Origin: Glycomyces sp. YM15
GTDB taxonomy: Bacteria > Actinomycetota > Actinomycetes > Mycobacteriales > Micromonosporaceae
NCBI RefSeq assembly: GCF_016918015.1
Contig: NZ_JAERMK010000001.1
Span: forward strand, 80,547 to 144,546
Length of the DNA: 64,000 nt
Reading direction: 5' to 3'
Shown: piece by piece, positions 16,175-27,130 of the stretch
Position numbering within the stretch: the first letter of the stretch is position 1
Layout: each line of letters opens with the position of its first letter
Translations under genes and position numbers: made by a program
The notes under the pieces: generated by a model
The model's database searches: none
Told to the model about the DNA's origin: nothing
What the model saw: the letters and a program-made list of their open reading frames with translations, nothing else

Positions 16175-16326
16175 GCGGTCTCCGTTCCGATCAGGTTCGA
16201 GGAGGAACGGTAATGCCCAGATGAGGTCGATCCTGGAGGAAACCGCTGGAAACGGTTGAAACTGTCGGAGACACGACGCAGCGAAGGCTCCTTTCACGAC
16301 TTGACGCCTGCGCCGTGCTCCTCCCC

Positions 16327-16332
16327 TACGCT
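16327..16332 (+). promoter_or_regulatory. -10 box for leaderless DUF4287-like gene
   Basis: TACGCT, 6 nt, ATG 16339. A TTGACG lies at 16301-16306, but with a 20-nt spacer. Confidence 0.45.
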
Positions 16333-16338
16333 GGAGCC

Positions 16339-16900
16339 ATGGGTGCATCGACGTCACCGCGCCGCCAGACCATGTCCGACCAGGCCCTGATCGAAGGCAC
16401 CGGCGCGGACTGGAAGACCTGGCTGGCGCTCCTGGACGAACGCGGCGCGGCTCAGCTCGACCATGTCGCCATCGCACGGATGCTGGTGCGGGAATTCGAG
16501 GTCGACGGCTGGTGGGCGCAGTCCATCACCGTCGGCTACGAGCAGGAACGGGGCATGCGCGAACCAGGGCAGCGTCCCGACGGCACCTACAGCGCCACCG
16601 CCTCGAAGACCGTGCCCGCCTCCGTCACCGACGCGTTCGAGCAGCTCGCCGACCCCGCCCGGCAGGTTGCATGGCTCGGCGGCCTCGAACTGTCGCAGCG
16701 CAGCGCCTCCCCGCCGAAGTCGGTCCGGTTCGACGCCTCGGACGGCACCCGGGTCTTCGTGAACCTCGCCGCCAAGGGCGAGGGCAAGACCGCCGTGCAG
16801 ATCGAGATCGCCGAACTCGGCTCGGCCGAGGAGGCCACCGCCGCCAAGGCGGCATGGAAGGCCCGCCTCGAGCGGCTCGCGGAGCGCTTGGCGGGCTTAG
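16339..16900 (+). CDS. DUF4287-like / SRPBCC-type protein, stop codon displaced by one base
   Basis: The first part (QALIEGTGADWKTWLALLDE ... AIARML) resembles DUF4287, and the part from WWAQSITVGYEQERG on resembles AHSA1/SRPBCC-like small proteins; the whole matches a common actinobacterial protein of about 190 residues of unknown function. In frame there is no stop where the family ends (ERLAERLAGLG): the reading continues 340 more codons antisense to the whole EamA gene. The TAG that would end it (16898-16900) is one base out of frame. Removing one T from CTTAG would give GGC-TAG and also keep a stop for the convergent EamA gene. The end given here is that TAG. ATG 16339 is chosen on its leaderless -10; ATG 16372 (MSDQALIEG) is an alternative. 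Confidence 0.6.
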
Positions 16901-17838
16901 GGTTTCGCCGCCGGGGCCGCGGCATCCGTGGCCTCCACCGGCGGTCTCGGGGCCGCATCCGACCTCGCGCGACCGCGCGAGCGGGAGATCCCCACGCCGA
17001 CCAGCGCCAACGCGCCGCCCGCGAGGGTCAGCCAGGTCGGGACCTCGTCCAGGAACAGCCAGGACAGGCCGACCACGATCGCGGGCACCACGTACGTCGT
17101 CGCGCCGAGCTTCCCCGCGGTGGTGAAGCGCAGCGCGTATCCCCAGGTCAGGAACGCCAGCGCGGTCGGGAAGAGGCCCAGGTAGAGGACGTGGAGCGTC
17201 GCGGAGGCCGGGGCGGACTCCAACTCGGAGAACAGGAGCGGGGCGAACGGCAGGCAGAGCACCGCGGCGATGGCGTTGCCGAACGCGGTGAACTGGAGCG
17301 AGGAGCAGTGCTTGAGTGTCGGCTTCTGGACCACGACGCTGATGGCGTAGGTGACGGCCGAGACCAGGCAGAGCAGGACGCCGATGACCGACGAGGCGCC
17401 GTCGCGCGACATGGAGAGGCTGACCACGGCGACGCCCGCGAAGGAGACCGCGATACCGAGGAAGAGGCGGGGAGGGAAGCCCTCCTTGAGGATCCACCCG
17501 CCGAGGAGGGCGATGAGGATCGGTCCGATGTTGACGATGAGCGCGGCGGTGCCGGCGTCGACGAGCTGCTCGCCCCAGTTGAGGGCGATCATGTAGAGGC
17601 CGAACCAGAGGATGCCGGCGGTGAGGATGCCGGGCCAGGCGGCGCGCTTGGGCAGGCCTTCACGGCGGAGGGCCCAGAAGGCGAGGAGGACGACGGCGGC
17701 GACGCCGGCCCGGCCGAGTGTGAGCGGTCCGGGGTCGAGGTGGCGGCCGGCGTCGCGGATGGACACGAAGGCCGAGGCCCAGCACAGGACGGTGATGCCG
17801 ATGGCGATGGCGGCACGGGGATTGAACTTGTCGCTCAT
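16897..17838 (-). CDS. EamA-family (DMT) transporter
   Basis: A 313-residue integral membrane protein with ten hydrophobic helices and two EamA repeats (IAIGITVLCWASAFVSIRDAG at the start; IGVLLCLVSAVTYAISVVV opening the second half). The conserved WASAFV and GYALRFTTAG-type ends of each repeat are typical of RhaT/YdcZ-like drug/metabolite transporters that move amino acids or small metabolites. ATG 17838 has GAGGAG about 10 nt upstream; longer readings to 18870 lack family support. Its TAA overlaps the region where the convergent DUF4287-like gene should stop. The C-terminal 35 residues are Arg- and Ala-rich and cytoplasmic. Substrate unknown. Confidence 0.9.
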   Translation of the reverse strand: MSDKFNPRAAIAIGITVLCWASAFVSIRDAGRHLDPGPLTLGRAGVAAVVLLAFWALRREGLPKRAAWPGILTAGILWFGLYMIALNWGEQLVDAGTAALIVNIGPILIALLGGWILKEGFPPRLFLGIAVSFAGVAVVSLSMSRDGASSVIGVLLCLVSAVTYAISVVVQKPTLKHCSSLQFTAFGNAIAAVLCLPFAPLLFSELESAPASATLHVLYLGLFPTALAFLTWGYALRFTTAGKLGATTYVVPAIVVGLSWLFLDEVPTWLTLAGGALALVGVGISRSRGRARSDAAPRPPVEATDAAAPAAKP

Positions 17839-18042
17839 GGGCGGCGGCTCCTCAGGATGGCGCTGCCGGAGCGCCTTGGGTGGGCGGGCGGCTCCGGCCG
17901 GGGGGCGCTGGTGGCGCCGGGCCAAACCTAGCATCGAGGGGCGGTTTCGGTTATCCGTTATTCGACTGTGTTCATCGATGGACCGTGTACATCGCCGGGG
18001 AGGCGGGAACCCGATCGGGGTGCGCGGCGTCGAAGGGACATG

Positions 18043-18717
18043 ATGGGACACAAGATGATGCAACGGTTCATCCCGGTCGTGGCGCTGCTGGCGCTCGCGG
18101 CGTGCGGGCAGGGTTCGGGCGACGGCGGGGCGGGCGACGGCGGGGCGGATTCGGCCGCCGACGATACGCGGCAGTCGGGCGATCCGACGCCTTCGGATGC
18201 GGTGGTCTACCAGGGGGCGCTGACGGTGCTGCAGGGCGTCGAGCGGGACGCGGCGGAGCTGTGCGGCGCGGTGGCGGAGTCGTATCCGCCGCAATGCGGG
18301 GGCCTGCCGGTGTCGGGCTGGGACTGGGACGCGGTCGAGCATGAGGAGGCACAGGGGGTCCGGTGGGGCTCGTACCTGGTGACCGGGACGTTCGACGGGA
18401 AGGCGTTCGTGCTCACGGAGGACCCGGTGCCGACGGAGGAGATCGACATGGCGGACTATCCCGAGCTCCAGTACCAGGAGCCGGAGATCGGCGACCCGGC
18501 CGAGGACCTGAGCGCCGCAGAGCTGCAGGCGATCGCGGACGAGATCATCGCGGAGTTCCCGCGCTATGTGAACGGCGGCTGGGCCGATGACCAGAACGGG
18601 GTCGCGATGATCGACACGCTCCTGGTGACGCCGGAGCTGGAGGCGTTCGCGGCGGAGCGCTATCCGGAGGACACGGTGGTGTTCGCCCCGATGCTGAAGC
18701 CCGTTGGACAGGGTTGA
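18043..18717 (+). CDS. Putative lipoprotein of unknown function
   Basis: A 224-residue protein with a lipoprotein signal: FIPVVALLALAACGQG places the lipidated Cys after LAA. A Gly/Asp-rich linker follows (GSGDGGAGDGGADSAADD), then an acidic domain with two Cys (ELCGAVAESYPPQCGG) and YVNGGWADDQNG. The domain resembles many actinobacterial extracytoplasmic lipoproteins of unknown role. I see no catalytic motif. ATG 18043 is used because GAAGG sits 6 nt upstream; ATG 18040 directly before it is possible. It is divergent from the EamA gene and no same-strand gene is close behind. Confidence 0.75.
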   Translation: MGHKMMQRFIPVVALLALAACGQGSGDGGAGDGGADSAADDTRQSGDPTPSDAVVYQGALTVLQGVERDAAELCGAVAESYPPQCGGLPVSGWDWDAVEHEEAQGVRWGSYLVTGTFDGKAFVLTEDPVPTEEIDMADYPELQYQEPEIGDPAEDLSAAELQAIADEIIAEFPRYVNGGWADDQNGVAMIDTLLVTPELEAFAAERYPEDTVVFAPMLKPVGQG

Positions 18718-18858
18718 AGCACGACGAGTGATGGTATCGCCCTCCCACGGGACCCGGTCTCGGCGAAGCTTGCGAGCCGCGCATTGGCGGAGCACAGGAA
18801 ATACTCCGGGGGTCCGACACGCAGTTTTCACTCCTAGAACATGAGCGTCTCCCGGGTA
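18718..18858. other. Intergenic segment without recognisable feature
   Basis: It lies between the lipoprotein stop and the lacZ promoter. I see no coding sequence, strong hairpin or known RNA here. Confidence 0.6.
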
Positions 18859-22015
<3,157 letters not shown>

Positions 22016-22115
22016 CACCGATGCGACGGGTTCGCGCACAATGGAATCTGCGAGCGTGCACGCCCCGGGTGCGGACCCGTCGCATCCCCGAGAGACCGGT
22101 GAGAGAAGGCCCCCA

Positions 22116-23180
22116 GTGACCAAGAAGTCGAATACCGAGACGGGCAAGCGCCCCACGATCAGGGACGTGGCCGCCCGCGCCGGCGTATCGGTGCCGACGG
22201 TCTCGCGGGTCCTCGCCGGGAACTACCCGGTCGCGCCCGCGACCCGCGCCAAGGTGCTGCGCGCCATGCGCGAACTCGACTACGTGGTCAACGCCCACGC
22301 CCGCGCGCTGGCCGGGGCGACCACGAAGACCGTGGCGTTCGTGGTCGACGACGTGACCGGACCGTTCTACGCGTACATCGCGCGCGGGGTCGAGCAGCAG
22401 GCCGCCTCTGAAGGGCGGCTGTGCCTGCTCTGCACCACCCACGGCGACCCGGAGCGGGAGCTGGCGGTCGTGGAGCTCATGCGCGAGCAGCACGCGGAGG
22501 CCGTGATCGTCGTCGGCGGGGCCTGGGACGACGGGAAGTACAACGAGCGGATGCGCTACTTCGCGTCGGCGCTGGACCGCTCGGGGTCGCGGCTGGTGCT
22601 GTGCGGGCGGCCCTCGCTGGGCGAGGACGTTCCGGCGACGGTGGTGCACTACGACAACGAGGGCGGCGCGTACGCCATGACCTCGCACCTGCTCTCGGCC
22701 GGGCACCGCACCATCACCTACATGGGCACGGGCATCGGACACTCCACTACGGACGAACGCCTGCGGGGTTTCCGGCGCGCGCACGCCGACTACGGCATCG
22801 AGGTCGACGAGTCCCTGCTGATCCCCGGCGAGTTCTCCAAGCAGAGCGGTTTCGAGATGACCCGCGAACTCCTGTCGAAGCGCGACGACGTGACGGCGGT
22901 CTTCAGCGCCACCGACATGGTCGCCGCGGGCGTGCTCAAGGCCCTGCGCGAGGCCGGCATCGACGTCCCGAAGGACATGTCGGTGGTCGGCTTCGACGAC
23001 ATCCCGCTGGCCTCGGACCTCACCCCGGCGCTCACCACCGTGCACGTGCCGCATGAGGAGCTGGGCCGCGAGGCGGTGCGGCTGGGGCTGCGCCGGGAGG
23101 CGTCGGCCCCCGACCAGGTCGTCCTCGGCACCCACATCGTGGTGCGCGAGTCGGTCGCCCCGCCGCCGCGCCGCGCCTGA
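22116..23180 (+). CDS. LacI-family transcriptional regulator
   Basis: A 354-residue repressor. Helix-turn-helix: TIRDVAARAGVSVPTVSRVL at about residues 14-33, then a hinge helix (VNAHARALAG) and a periplasmic-binding-protein-like effector domain (TKTVAFVVDDVTGPFYAYIARGVEQ ... FDDIPLASDLTPALTTV). It follows lacZ on the same strand, so it most likely controls the palindrome at the lacZ promoter in response to a galactoside or breakdown product. GTG 22116 has GAGAGAAGG 7 nt upstream; the longer in-frame ATG 22041 lacks support. Whether the family 43 glycosidase is in the same regulon is open. Confidence 0.92.
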   Translation: MTKKSNTETGKRPTIRDVAARAGVSVPTVSRVLAGNYPVAPATRAKVLRAMRELDYVVNAHARALAGATTKTVAFVVDDVTGPFYAYIARGVEQQAASEGRLCLLCTTHGDPERELAVVELMREQHAEAVIVVGGAWDDGKYNERMRYFASALDRSGSRLVLCGRPSLGEDVPATVVHYDNEGGAYAMTSHLLSAGHRTITYMGTGIGHSTTDERLRGFRRAHADYGIEVDESLLIPGEFSKQSGFEMTRELLSKRDDVTAVFSATDMVAAGVLKALREAGIDVPKDMSVVGFDDIPLASDLTPALTTVHVPHEELGREAVRLGLRREASAPDQVVLGTHIVVRESVAPPPRRA

Positions 23181-23192
23181 CGCAGACGTTTC

Positions 23193-23225
23193 GGGGCCGG
23201 GCCGCTGTGAGCGGCCCGGCCCCGT
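23193..23225. terminator. Bidirectional terminator
   Basis: CGGGGCCGGGCCGCT and its exact complement, a 15-bp perfect stem with a GTG loop. It lies between lacI and the convergent csbD-like gene. Confidence 0.85.
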
Positions 23226-23253
23226 TGGTTCGCGGTGCCGATCGGGACCCCGG

Positions 23254-23481
23254 TCAGCGACGGTCCTCGTCCTCGTCGCCGGTGAGGCGTTCCTTGGCTC
23301 GGTGGAGCTTCTCGTCGCCCTTCTCCTGAAGGTCGTGCCACTCCTCCTTCGCCTTGCCCTTCAGCTCCTGTGCCCGCCCCTCGTTCGCGAGGCGCTCGTT
23401 GTCGGTCGCATCGCCGACCTTCTCCTTGGCGCGACCGATGAGCTGCTCGGTCTTGTCCTTCGCCTTGTCGATTCCACCCAT
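23254..23481 (-). CDS. CsbD-family stress protein
   Basis: A 75-residue hydrophilic, highly charged helical protein: GGIDKAKDKTEQLIGRAKEKVGDAT is the CsbD signature, followed by GRAQELKGKAKEEWHDLQ. CsbD proteins are general-stress (sigma B-type) proteins of unknown mechanism. ATG 23481 has GAGAAGGGA about 10 nt upstream; an in-frame extension to 23514 is not conserved. It is a single gene, convergent with lacI. Confidence 0.85.
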   Translation of the reverse strand: MGGIDKAKDKTEQLIGRAKEKVGDATDNERLANEGRAQELKGKAKEEWHDLQEKGDEKLHRAKERLTGDEDEDRR

Positions 23482-23555
23482 GGCTTGCCGTCCCTTCTCG
23501 AACGGTGATTGCACGGGGGGTGTACCCGCTCAGCGTCCGGGCACACTTCGGCAGG

Positions 23556-25193
23556 TCAGGGACGGGACGCGTCGGACTCGGGCTCGGAGGCGGGGTGGTA
23601 GGCGGCATGGTCGAAATCGGCGAAGCCGCCTTCGGCCGCGAGGTCCTGGACCCAGAGGCCGACGAACGCGCCGGTGAAGCCGAAAGCGTGCAGCAGACCG
23701 GGTTCGACCCAGGTGGCGTGCTCGTCGGAGAGGATCGTCGCGTCGCGCTCCACCGGCGGCTCCGTCCAGGTCCCGGGCCCGCCGGAGCCATGGTCGCGGT
23801 AGGCGAATCGCAGGACCGGGCCGTCGAAGACGATGCGCAGGTCGAGGTCCGGGCCGACTTCGGCGATGGTCTCGAACGTGCGGCGGCCGCGGTCGGAGCC
23901 GACGAGGGTGAGCGTGCGCCGCCCCTGTTCCAGGCCGACCTGCAGGCAGTACCAGTTGAAGCTGTTGTAGTAGGCGGTGATCCCGGCCGTCTGGTCGCCG
24001 GTCTGCGGGTCGAACGCGAGGCCCGCTTCGAAGACGCCGTGCTTGGCGGTGACGCGCTGCGCGACGAGGCTGGGCGTGCGCCTGCCGTGCGGGGACTGGC
24101 CGCCGGTGATGCGCAGGTGCGAGGGGCGCGCGGTGAGGCTGAGCCAGGCCGGGTCCGCGTGGCGGCGCAGCGTGTTCCAGCGGGGGTCGAGACGCGGGCC
24201 GTCGAAGTCGTCGCGGGCGGGCGCCTCCGGCCAGGGATGCGGCTCCAGGGCCGGGGCGGGGACTTCCAACGCCGGTGCGGCGCCGTCGATCCGAGGCCAG
24301 CCGTCGGCCCAGGAGACGGCGGCGATCGCGGTCTCGCGGCCGAGGACGCAGCGGCCGGTGGCGTCGCGGTCGCGGGCGCTCTCGGGGAGGCCGTCCTCGA
24401 CCTCCGTGTAGGGCCGCGAGGTCAGGTACGTCATGTACCACTCCCCCGCCTGGGTGGCGACGAAGCACCCGTGCCCGGCCTTCTGCAGCGGCAGGTCGAG
24501 CTTGTCGCGGGTGGTGAGCAGCGGGCCGTTCGGATCGAGCTCGTAGGGGCCGAGGAGGTTCCGGGAGCGGGCGACGATCGCGCCGTGGTTGAAGCCGGTT
24601 CCGCCCTCGGCGCAGAGCAGGTAGTACCAGCCGTCGGCCTTGTACAGGTGCGGGCCCTCGGTGATGCCGGCCGGGCTCGATGCGAGGAGCAGCGTCGGCT
24701 CCCCGATGGCCTTGCCGTCTTCGAGCCGCTGGATCTCGACGCCCTTGAATCCCGTGATCATGTTGAGGAGCCAGGTGGAGCCGTCGTCTTCGTGGAACAG
24801 GGCGGCGTCGAAGCCGCGTCCCGGCAAGCGGATCGGGTCGCTCCACCGACCGTCGATCGACTCGGCGGTGATCAGGTAGTTGGCGCAGTCCTTGTAGCCG
24901 TAGGCGTAGTTGTCGAGGACCGAGAAGACCAGGTGGAACCGGCCGTTCGCATAAGTGAGGTCGGGCGCCCAGACGCCGCCGGAATCGGGGACGCCGGTGA
25001 GGTCGAGCAGCCTCGGCGAGTCCGCGATCCCGCCGAGCGGCCGCCAGTGCCGCAGGTCCCTCGAATGGTGCAGGCGGATGCCCGGACACCATTCGAACGT
25101 CGAGGTCGCCAGGTAGTAGTCCTCCCCGACTCGGACGATCGAGGGATCGGGGTGGAAGCCCGGCAGGACGGGGTTGCGGATCACATCGTTCAC
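23556..25193 (-). CDS. Glycoside hydrolase family 43 (beta-xylosidase / arabinofuranosidase type)
   Basis: A 545-residue inverting glycosidase. Five-bladed propeller residues: general base Asp16 (GFHPDPSIV), pKa-modulating Asp129 (FDAALFHEDDG) and acid Glu179 (AGITEGPHLYK). A C-terminal beta-sandwich (from about 330; LDPRWNTLRRHADPAWLSL) as in XynB-type enzymes shapes the active site. No signal peptide is present, so it cleaves imported xylo- or arabino-oligosaccharides in the cytoplasm. The start is GTG 25193. A promoter with TTGCAA (25225-25230) and TTGAAT (25202-25207), 17 nt apart, lies just upstream and overlaps a part-palindromic AGCGCT core. It sits beside the lacZ-lacI locus, suggesting use of plant-type glycans. 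Confidence 0.9.
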   Translation of the reverse strand: MNDVIRNPVLPGFHPDPSIVRVGEDYYLATSTFEWCPGIRLHHSRDLRHWRPLGGIADSPRLLDLTGVPDSGGVWAPDLTYANGRFHLVFSVLDNYAYGYKDCANYLITAESIDGRWSDPIRLPGRGFDAALFHEDDGSTWLLNMITGFKGVEIQRLEDGKAIGEPTLLLASSPAGITEGPHLYKADGWYYLLCAEGGTGFNHGAIVARSRNLLGPYELDPNGPLLTTRDKLDLPLQKAGHGCFVATQAGEWYMTYLTSRPYTEVEDGLPESARDRDATGRCVLGRETAIAAVSWADGWPRIDGAAPALEVPAPALEPHPWPEAPARDDFDGPRLDPRWNTLRRHADPAWLSLTARPSHLRITGGQSPHGRRTPSLVAQRVTAKHGVFEAGLAFDPQTGDQTAGITAYYNSFNWYCLQVGLEQGRRTLTLVGSDRGRRTFETIAEVGPDLDLRIVFDGPVLRFAYRDHGSGGPGTWTEPPVERDATILSDEHATWVEPGLLHAFGFTGAFVGLWVQDLAAEGGFADFDHAAYHPASEPESDASRP

Positions 25194-25201
25194 GGGATTC
25201 G

Positions 25202-25239
25202 ATTCAACCGGTCCGCGCCAGAGTTTGCAAGCGCTATCC
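25202..25239 (-). promoter_or_regulatory. Promoter / operator candidate of the family 43 glycosidase gene
   Basis: On the minus strand TTGCAA, 17 nt, TTGAAT, then 8 nt to GTG. The -35 adjoins GATAGCGCTTGCAA, whose AGCGCT centre resembles LacI-family operators of glycosidase genes, but outer pairs match poorly. Confidence 0.4.
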
Positions 25240-25275
25240 CATGGAATCGTCGGTCCCGCGAGGCAGAATCTTGTG

Positions 25276-25806
25276 GTGATTCCTTCCCGCGACTTCCAGA
25301 TCCGCCCCGTCTCCCCGGCTGAGCACGCCGCGCTCGGCGACGTCTCGGTCCGCTCCTACCTCGAAGGCGGGCTGCTGCTCAAGGGCCTCGACGACCCCTA
25401 CACGCCGAACCTGCGCGATGTCGCGCTCCGGGCGGCCTCGTCGACCGTGCTCGTCGCCGTCGACGAGCACCCCGGCGAGGACGGCGGCCACGCGCTGCTC
25501 GGCGGCGTCACGCTCGCCTTCCACGGCAGTCCCATGGCGCAGCTGGCCGGGACGGGCGAAGCCGAGATCAGGATGCTCGCCGTCGATCCCGCCGCCCAGG
25601 GCCGCGGCGTCGGTGCGGCGCTCGCGGCCGCGTGCGTCGAACGGTCCCGCGCCGATACCGGGACGAAGTCGGTCGTCCTCTGCGCGCTGCAGGACCTCGC
25701 GAACGCGCACCGCATCTACACCCGCCTCGGGTTCGAGCGGGCGCCCGACCTCGACTGGTCGCCGATCCCCGACGTGCTCCTGTGGGGCTTCCGCCTCGAG
25801 CTCTAG
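25276..25806 (+). CDS. GNAT-family N-acetyltransferase
   Basis: A 176-residue GCN5-related acetyltransferase. Motif A with the acetyl-CoA pyrophosphate loop is EIRMLAVDPAAQGRGVGAAL at about residues 96-115 (QGRGVG loop). Motif B follows with LANAHRIYTRLGFERAPDLDW, the usual 'YxxLGF' end. The acceptor (amine, peptide or drug) is unknown. The start is GTG 25276, with CAGAAT 6 nt before it as a possible leaderless -10; GTG 25273 is the alternative. It is divergent from the glycosidase gene. Confidence 0.85.
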   Translation: MIPSRDFQIRPVSPAEHAALGDVSVRSYLEGGLLLKGLDDPYTPNLRDVALRAASSTVLVAVDEHPGEDGGHALLGGVTLAFHGSPMAQLAGTGEAEIRMLAVDPAAQGRGVGAALAAACVERSRADTGTKSVVLCALQDLANAHRIYTRLGFERAPDLDWSPIPDVLLWGFRLEL

Positions 25807-25810
25807 AGGC

Positions 25811-25851
25811 AATGCCGTTCGGCCCGACCACTGCCCCGACCGAACCGCATT
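25811..25851. terminator. Terminator between convergent genes
   Basis: AATGCCGTTCGG pairs with CCGAACCGCATT (11 of 12) with a 17-nt loop, located between the acetyltransferase and sulfotransferase stops. Confidence 0.55.
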
Positions 25852-25855
25852 GGGG

Positions 25856-27034
25856 CTAGAGCAGCGCCCCGAACGCCCGCCTGTAATCGGCGAGCGCCCC
25901 GTCGACCTCGCCCTCGCTGAGGCCGTACCGGGTCAGGTCGTACCGGTGCGTGGTCGGCCGGTTCGCCAGCGTCGCGTCGAGGGCGTCCGCTTCCGTCCGC
26001 CCCCATGGCGCGCCGAGGTGGTCGAAGAGCTGCGGCATGCGCTCGCGGGCGCGGTCGGTGAGGTCGCGGTAGGGCACGTCGACGACGGCGTAGGCGGGCA
26101 TGCGGGCGCGGGCGGCGCGGGCGCGGTCGAAACCGGTCGCGAAGAGTCCCAGCCAGGTCCGGCCGATCTCGTGGGGGTCGATCTCGCCGGTGTTCATGGC
26201 GGTGGCGGTCTCGGTCATCGAGCAGAGCGAGGCGAGGGCGGCGGCGGGGTCGCGGTGGGTCCACAGGATCTGGGCGTCGGGGAAGGTCTTGGTGAGCGCT
26301 CCCAGGTTCCAGAGGTGGGCGGGGGCGCGGAGGACCCAGCGGCGGCGCGGGCGTCCGTGCTGCAGCACTTGGAGGGTCTGCTTGAGGTAGCGGTAGTCGG
26401 GGGTGTAGTCGCGCTCCAGCATCCACTGGACGTAGCCGGGGGGTTGGGCGCGCACGAGGTGGCCGATGCCGTGCGGGAGGACCCAGACGTCCGCGTCGGG
26501 CTTCTGCGGGTGCATGTCGTAGACGGCGCCGAAGGTGGGGATGGCTTTGCCGAGGAAGTCGGTGGCGCGTTCGGCGCGGCGCAGGTGGACCGCGGTGTCG
26601 AGGTCGGCGTGCATGAGTTCGTGCATGAGCGGGGAGCGGTGGGTGTCGGGGACGGCGAGGAGCCGCTGGAGCATGGTGGTGCCGGAGCGGGGGGCGCCGG
26701 TGACGACGATGGGGCGGCTGATGGGCTCGTCGGCGATCTCGGGGTTGAGGGCGTGGAGCTTGCGGGTGCGGAGGCGGTTCTCGAGGCGGTCGGTGACCTC
26801 CTGCTGGACGGCCACCCAGCCGGTGAGGGTGAGGCCCTGGATGTCGGCGTAGCCGGCGAGGAGGACGCGCATGTCGTCGACGAAGCGCTCTTCGCCGTGG
26901 GCGGTGGAGCCGGTGCGGTGCTCGGCTTCGCGGACGGCGCGGTCGAGGAGGCGGTCGATCTTCTTGCGGCGTCCCGCGATGGCGGGGGTGAGCACGGTAT
27001 TGACGGCTCTGACCCAGGGCGAGACGCGTTCCAT
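25856..27034 (-). CDS. Sulfotransferase family protein
   Basis: A 392-residue PAPS-dependent sulfotransferase of the Sulfotransfer_3 type found widely in actinobacteria. The 5'-phosphosulfate loop VTGAPRSGTT is at residues 111-120. The 3'-phosphate-binding region is ILWTHRDPAAALASLCSM. The acceptor (lipid, glycan or small molecule) is unknown. ATG 27034 has AAAGGAG about 9 nt upstream; the further in-frame ATG at 27103 would lie in the upstream terminator hairpin. It is downstream of an OafA-type acyltransferase on the same strand but separated by a terminator, so it is probably its own transcription unit. Confidence 0.88.
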   Translation of the reverse strand: MERVSPWVRAVNTVLTPAIAGRRKKIDRLLDRAVREAEHRTGSTAHGEERFVDDMRVLLAGYADIQGLTLTGWVAVQQEVTDRLENRLRTRKLHALNPEIADEPISRPIVVTGAPRSGTTMLQRLLAVPDTHRSPLMHELMHADLDTAVHLRRAERATDFLGKAIPTFGAVYDMHPQKPDADVWVLPHGIGHLVRAQPPGYVQWMLERDYTPDYRYLKQTLQVLQHGRPRRRWVLRAPAHLWNLGALTKTFPDAQILWTHRDPAAALASLCSMTETATAMNTGEIDPHEIGRTWLGLFATGFDRARAARARMPAYAVVDVPYRDLTDRARERMPQLFDHLGAPWGRTEADALDATLANRPTTHRYDLTRYGLSEGEVDGALADYRRAFGALL

Positions 27035-27064
27035 TCGTACCACTCCTTTTGTCCCGCTTGAAAA

Positions 27065-27108
27065 CTGAGGTGAGCCTACATTCAGAGCCGAATGCTGGCC
27101 CACCTCAG
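27065..27108 (-). terminator. Terminator after OafA-type acyltransferase
   Basis: CTGAGGTGGGCC pairs with GGCTCACCTCAG (11 of 12), 20-nt loop, followed on the minus strand by TTTT: intrinsic terminator form. Confidence 0.65.
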
Positions 27109-27130
27109 TGCGGTGCGGTGTGTCCTGGAC

